Of a DNA stretch of 64,000 nucleotides, positions 60,457 through 64,000 are shown in pieces. The notes under the pieces were generated by a model that saw only the letters and a list, made by a program, of their open reading frames with translations, had not been told where the DNA came from and searched no databases. Within the stretch, counting starts at the first letter, position 1; every line of letters begins with the position of its first letter. Both the position numbers and the translations under genes were made by a program. Source of the stretch: Lichenicoccus sp963693035 (GTDB lineage Bacteria; Pseudomonadota; Alphaproteobacteria; Acetobacterales; Acetobacteraceae). The stretch lies in assembly GCA_963693035.2 (NCBI GenBank), contig CAXMMQ010000007.1, positions 62,001 through 126,000 on the forward strand, written 5' to 3'.

Positions 60457-61920
60457 TCAGGGTGACCGCGCCAGCCGCTGGCGCAGCGCCTCGTTGACCA
60501 GCGCCGGGTTACCCTTACCGCCCATCGCCTTCATCACCTGGCCCACGAAGAAGCCGAACAGCTTGTCCTTGCCCGAGCGATACTCCCCAAGCTTCTCCGC
60601 GTTGGCCGCCAGCACGGTCTCCACCGCGGCGTCGATGGCGCCGGTATCGGTGACCTGACGCAGGCCCCGGCGCTCCACGATGTCGCCCGGCGCCGCACCG
60701 GTCTCCACCATCTCCTCGAACACGTCCTTGGCGATCCGCCCGTTGATGGTCTGGTCCGCCATGAGCCCGAGCAGGCCGCGCAGCGCCTCGGCCGAGACCG
60801 GGCTATCGGCAATGGTGCGCCCGGTGCGGTTGAGTGCTGCGAACAGGTCGCCGGTGACCCAGTTCGCCGCCAGCCGCGCATCCTGTCCCGCCGCCACAGT
60901 CTCGAAGAAATCGGCCGTCGCCTGCTCGGCCACCAGCACACCGGCATCATAGCGCGGGATGCCGTACTCGCTCACGAAGCGGCTCCGCTTGGCGTCGGGC
61001 AGTTCGGGCAGGCCAGCCTTGAGATCCGCCACCCAGCCCTCGTCGATCACCAGCGGCAGCAGGTCGGGATCGGGAAAATACCGGTAGTCGTGCGCGTCCT
61101 CCTTGCTGCGCAGCGAGCGCGTCACGCCGCGCGCCGGATCGAACAGCCGGGTCTCCTGGTCAACCGTCCCGCCGTCCTCCCACACCGTGACCTGGCGGCG
61201 CGCCTCCGCCTCGATCGCCTGCATCACGAAGCGCACCGAGTTCACGTTCTTGATCTCGCAGCGGGTACGGAACGGCTCGCCTGGATGCCGGACCGACACG
61301 TTGACGTCGGCACGCATGGAGCCCTCCTCCATGTTGCCGTCGCAGGTGCCGAGATAGCGCAGGATGGTGCGCAGCTTGCGGACATAGGCGCCGGCCTCTT
61401 CCGGACTGCGAAGGTCCGGCTCGCTGACGATTTCCATCAGCCCGACGCCGGCGCGGTTCAGATCGATGAAGGACTGCGTCTGGTGCTGGTCGTGCAGCGA
61501 CTTGCCGGCATCCTGCTCGAGATGCAGCCGGGTGATGCCGATCTCGCGCGTGCTGCCATCGGCCAGCTCGATCTCGATCACGCCGGACCCCACGATCGGG
61601 TGCGCGAACTGGCTGATCTGGTAGCCGGTCGGCAGGTCGGCATAGAAGTAGTTCTTGCGGTCGAAGCGGCTCTCCAGGTTGATGCGCGCGTTCAACCCGA
61701 GCCCGGTACGCACCGCCTGCGCCACGCACTCGCGATTGATGACCGGCAGCATTCCGGGAAAACCCGCATCGACCAGGCTGACATGGCTGTTCGGCGCGCC
61801 GCCATAGGTCGCCGAGGCACCCGAGAACAGCTTGGACTGGCTGATGACCTGGGCATGCACTTCCAGGCCGATGACAACTTCCCAGGGTGCATCACGACCT
61901 TCCAGAAGATAGCTCATCAT
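60457..61920 (-). CDS. gatB: aspartyl/glutamyl-tRNA(Asn/Gln) amidotransferase subunit B
   Basis: The 487 residues comprise a GatB cradle domain (WEVVIGLEVHAQVISQSKLF, VSLVDAGFPGMLPVINRECV, KNYFYADLPTGYQISQFAHP), a helical YqeY-like tail (NGRIAKDVFEEMVETGAAPG) and the closing KLFGFFVGQVMKAMGGKGNP for tRNA binding. It phosphorylates mischarged Glu-tRNA(Gln) or Asp-tRNA(Asn) for amidation by GatA. It overlaps gatA by 4 bp and is the last gene of the gatCAB operon. Confidence 0.96.
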   Translation of the reverse strand: MMSYLLEGRDAPWEVVIGLEVHAQVISQSKLFSGASATYGGAPNSHVSLVDAGFPGMLPVINRECVAQAVRTGLGLNARINLESRFDRKNYFYADLPTGYQISQFAHPIVGSGVIEIELADGSTREIGITRLHLEQDAGKSLHDQHQTQSFIDLNRAGVGLMEIVSEPDLRSPEEAGAYVRKLRTILRYLGTCDGNMEEGSMRADVNVSVRHPGEPFRTRCEIKNVNSVRFVMQAIEAEARRQVTVWEDGGTVDQETRLFDPARGVTRSLRSKEDAHDYRYFPDPDLLPLVIDEGWVADLKAGLPELPDAKRSRFVSEYGIPRYDAGVLVAEQATADFFETVAAGQDARLAANWVTGDLFAALNRTGRTIADSPVSAEALRGLLGLMADQTINGRIAKDVFEEMVETGAAPGDIVERRGLRQVTDTGAIDAAVETVLAANAEKLGEYRSGKDKLFGFFVGQVMKAMGGKGNPALVNEALRQRLARSP

Positions 61921-63398
61921 GCGCGTCCCGCGGCAAGGCTCGGCAGGCGGTCGAAGCCGGCTGCCTGCTCGATCGCACTGCCCAGGGCGAACAGCGTCTC
62001 CTCGTCGAACGGCCGGCCGAGCAACTGCAACCCGAGCGGCAATCCCTGGTGGTCCAGCCCGGCCGGCACCGAAATTCCCGGCATGCCGGCCATGCTGGCA
62101 GGCACGGTAAAGATGTCGTTGAGATACATCGTGATCGGATCGACCATGTTCTCGCCCTGGGCGAACGCCGCCGACGGTGCCGTCGGCGTCAGCAGGGCAT
62201 CGACCGTGCGATACGCCTCGGTGAAGTCGCGCAGGATCAGGCTGCGGACCTTCTGCGCGCGCAGGTAGTAGGCATCGTAGTAGCCCGACGACAGCACGTA
62301 CGTGCCGATCAGGATCCGGCGCTTCACCTCGGTGCCGAAGCCCGCGGCCCGCGACGCCTCGTACAGCCCGTCCAGCGTCGGCGCATCGATGCGCCGGCCG
62401 AACCGGATGCCGTCATAGCGCGCGAGATTCGACGAGCATTCCGCGGGTGCCACGATGTAGTAGGTCGCAAGCCCGTACTTCGTGTGTGGCAAGGAGACGT
62501 CGACGATCTCGCAGCCGGCGTCGCGCAGCCACGCAATGCCCTGCTGCCAGAGCGTCTCGATCTCCGACGGCATGTCGTCAACGCGATATTCTCGCGGAAT
62601 GCCGACACGCACGCCCTTGAGGCTGCGTCCGCAGGCCGACGCATAATCCGGCACCGGCCGATCCAAGCTGGTGCTGTCGAGCGGATCGAAGCCTGCCATA
62701 GAGCGCAGCATGATGGCAGCATCCTCGACCGAGCGCGTCATCGGTCCAGGCTGGTCCAGCGAACTTGCAAACGCGACGACGCCCCAGCGGCTGCACCTGC
62801 CATAGGTCGGCTTGATACCCACGATCCCGCAGAAGGATGCCGGCTGGCGGATCGAGCCGCCGGTGTCGGTGCCGGTCGCCCCCATCGCGAGCCGCGCCGC
62901 GACCGCCGCCGCCGAGCCGCCCGACGAGCCGCCGGGCACCAGCACCGCGTCATCGCCTTCCCGCTTCCACGGATTTTCCACCGGGCCGAATGCCGAGTTG
63001 GTGTTGGACGAGCCCATCGCGAACTCGTCGAGGTTGGTCTTGCCGAGAAACACCGCGCCGTCCCGGAGCAGGCGACGCGTCACCGTGCTCTCGTACGGCG
63101 GCACAAAGTTCTCCAGCATCCGGCTGGCCGCTGTTGTGCGCACGCCTTCGGTGCAGAACAGGTCCTTGATCCCGAGCGGGATGCCGCCGAGCGAGGCATG
63201 CTCGCCGCGTCCCAGCGCCGCGTCGGCCAGCGTGGCAGCGTGCAGCGCGGCGTCCGCGGTCACCGTCAGGTAGGCGTTCAGCCTCGGATTGAGGGCGGCG
63301 ATCGCATCCAGGTGCGCCGTCGCCAGCTCGACCGCGCTGAACTCCCCGCCGCGCAGCCCGCGCAGGCCGGCCGCGATCGAGAGATCGGTCAGCATCAT
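61917..63398 (-). CDS. gatA: aspartyl/glutamyl-tRNA(Asn/Gln) amidotransferase subunit A
   Basis: This 493-residue amidase-signature protein has the catalytic Lys in GGIPLGIKDLFCTEGVRTTA, the Ser-cisSer-Lys triad in VLVPGGSSGGSAAAVAARLA, and GTDTGGSIRQPASFCGIVGI with the nucleophilic Ser and the strictly conserved oxyanion segment. It releases ammonia from glutamine and passes it to GatB. The 4-bp overlaps with gatC (63395-63398) and gatB indicate one coupled operon. Confidence 0.96.
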   Translation of the reverse strand: MMLTDLSIAAGLRGLRGGEFSAVELATAHLDAIAALNPRLNAYLTVTADAALHAATLADAALGRGEHASLGGIPLGIKDLFCTEGVRTTAASRMLENFVPPYESTVTRRLLRDGAVFLGKTNLDEFAMGSSNTNSAFGPVENPWKREGDDAVLVPGGSSGGSAAAVAARLAMGATGTDTGGSIRQPASFCGIVGIKPTYGRCSRWGVVAFASSLDQPGPMTRSVEDAAIMLRSMAGFDPLDSTSLDRPVPDYASACGRSLKGVRVGIPREYRVDDMPSEIETLWQQGIAWLRDAGCEIVDVSLPHTKYGLATYYIVAPAECSSNLARYDGIRFGRRIDAPTLDGLYEASRAAGFGTEVKRRILIGTYVLSSGYYDAYYLRAQKVRSLILRDFTEAYRTVDALLTPTAPSAAFAQGENMVDPITMYLNDIFTVPASMAGMPGISVPAGLDHQGLPLGLQLLGRPFDEETLFALGSAIEQAAGFDRLPSLAAGRA

Positions 63399-63682
63399 TC
63401 GACCACCTTCGGCACGGTGTAGAACAGGCCGTTGCGGCCCGGCGCGTTCGACAGCACCGCCTCCGGCTTCGCACCATCGGTCACCACGTCGTCGCGCAGC
63501 CGTAGCGCCGCCTGCTCGATGCCAGCCAGCGGCTGCACACCGTCGACATCGACCTCGGTGAGTTGCTCGATCCAGCCGATGATGCCGTTCAGCTCGCCCT
63601 GCAGCCGGAGCGCCTCGTCCTCCTCGATGCCGATCCTGGCAAGCCGGGCGATATGTCTGACGGTCGCGGCATCAAGCGACAT
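63395..63682 (-). CDS. gatC: aspartyl/glutamyl-tRNA(Asn/Gln) amidotransferase subunit C
   Basis: The 95 residues start MSLDAATVRHIARLARIGIE, continue EDEALRLQGELNGIIGWIEQ and LTEVDVDGVQPLAGIEQAAL, and end with the conserved FYTVPKVVE. The subunit wraps round GatA to stabilise the complex. The ATG at 63682 is the family start; an in-frame ATG at 63757 adds unconserved residues. It is divergent from ruvX, with 86 bp between them. Confidence 0.93.
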   Translation of the reverse strand: MSLDAATVRHIARLARIGIEEDEALRLQGELNGIIGWIEQLTEVDVDGVQPLAGIEQAALRLRDDVVTDGAKPEAVLSNAPGRNGLFYTVPKVVE

Positions 63683-63768
63683 CGGGCGGGACTTTCGTAA
63701 AGGTCTGATGTGGGGATCGCGTGCGGGACGCTGGCAAGCGGAGCCGGTCCGGACCATAAGCCCTGACC

Positions 63769-64000
63769 ATGCCGATCTTCAACATGCTGCAACTGCGGGC
63801 CGGGCTGCCATTGGGGCAGCGCCTGCTCGGGATCGATCCGGGAGCCCGCATCATCGGGCTGGCGCTTTCGGACGTATCGCTGATGCTGGCAACGCCCTAT
63901 GGCAGCCTCAGGCGCGGCAAGCTTGCGGCCAACGCCGGCGAGGTTGCGCGGATCGCGGCCCGCGAAGGTGCGGCGGCCCTGGTGTGCGGCCTGCCGCTAT
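63769..64000 (+). CDS. ruvX: Holliday junction resolvase-like RuvX/YqgF, partial
   Basis: From the ATG at 63769 the open frame reads MPIFNMLQLRAGLPLGQRLL, then GIDPGARIIGLALSDVSLML and ATPYGSLRRGKLAANAGEVA, before the window ends after about 77 codons at LVCGLPL. The GIDPG motif with the first catalytic Asp and the LVCGLPL strand are those of the RNase H-fold YqgF family, which matures 16S rRNA and has been described as a resolvase. It is only visible in part, and the frame stays open to the edge. Confidence 0.85.
   Translation, partial: MPIFNMLQLRAGLPLGQRLLGIDPGARIIGLALSDVSLMLATPYGSLRRGKLAANAGEVARIAAREGAAALVCGLPL

Noticed and set aside
1..64000. CRISPR arrays, restriction-modification, retron or other defence systems
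   Set aside because: No regularly spaced repeats of CRISPR size and no cas, methyltransferase-endonuclease or reverse transcriptase motifs were seen.

Overview
The window looks like a chromosome segment of a high-GC alphaproteobacterium, most likely of the Acetobacteraceae. This rests on GC-rich codon use, Shine-Dalgarno-led ATGA-coupled genes, the gatC-gatA-gatB block next to a ruvX-type gene, and a homo-oligomeric NAD-type isocitrate dehydrogenase. The genus is not identified.

Layout. (i) 1-9.9 kb is mostly housekeeping: a frame-broken hypothetical gene, a divergent radC, uvrD/pcrA, prmA, a GNAT acetyltransferase, an aminopeptidase P, isocitrate dehydrogenase, a degenerate EAL protein, and a MarR/SnoaL divergent pair. 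(ii) 9.9-14.1 kb is a decaying catabolic region. It holds an intact scoA, an SDR and a string of gene fragments: scoB split by an EthD-like piece, thiolase, SDR, GntR, SnoaL, an F420-reductase-like fragment and a luciferase-like monooxygenase fragment. (iii) 14.3-38.6 kb is the most interesting part, a catabolic island that appears built around thiamine or its pyrimidine and thiazole parts. One eleven-gene, mostly stop/start-overlapping operon (25070 to 14272) encodes a ThiXYZ-type ABC transporter, two alpha/beta hydrolases, an amidohydrolase, a two-subunit Rieske oxygenase, RidA, TenA (thiaminase II) and a rhodanese fused to a flavin monooxygenase. A second minus-strand series (38558 to 26442) encodes a flavin monooxygenase, a TonB receptor, a dimethylformamidase-like enzyme with a frameshift, an aldehyde dehydrogenase, a GntR regulator, a protein that looks like secreted thiaminase I, another ThiY-like binding protein and another flavin monooxygenase. 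A third ThiY-like gene is divergent from the first operon. The palindrome TGTATACA lies upstream of all three transcription units and is a candidate operator for the GntR protein.

(iv) 39-43.3 kb holds an MDR alcohol dehydrogenase, an IS1380-type transposase and a broken large serine recombinase ending beside a tRNA-like 3' remnant. (v) 43498-60290 is an integrated phage-like element of about 16.8 kb. It is bounded by a 15-bp direct repeat that includes the 3' end of tRNA-Ser(GCU). It carries a P4-type integrase, two AlpA-like regulators, a DUF3987 primase/helicase, iteron-like repeats, a tape measure protein, a cement-like structural protein and an L,D-transpeptidase-like lysis candidate. 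No recognisable capsid, portal or large terminase is seen. (vi) 60.3-64 kb returns to housekeeping: tRNA-Ser, gatB, gatA, gatC and the start of ruvX.

Working model for the island (inference): outer-membrane uptake by the TonB receptor, periplasmic cleavage by the thiaminase I-like enzyme, capture of the pyrimidine by ThiY-like proteins, import by ThiXZ, deamination by TenA, and ring breakdown by the Rieske and flavin monooxygenases, hydrolases, amidohydrolase and amidase. The rhodanese domain could handle sulfur released from the thiazole ring.
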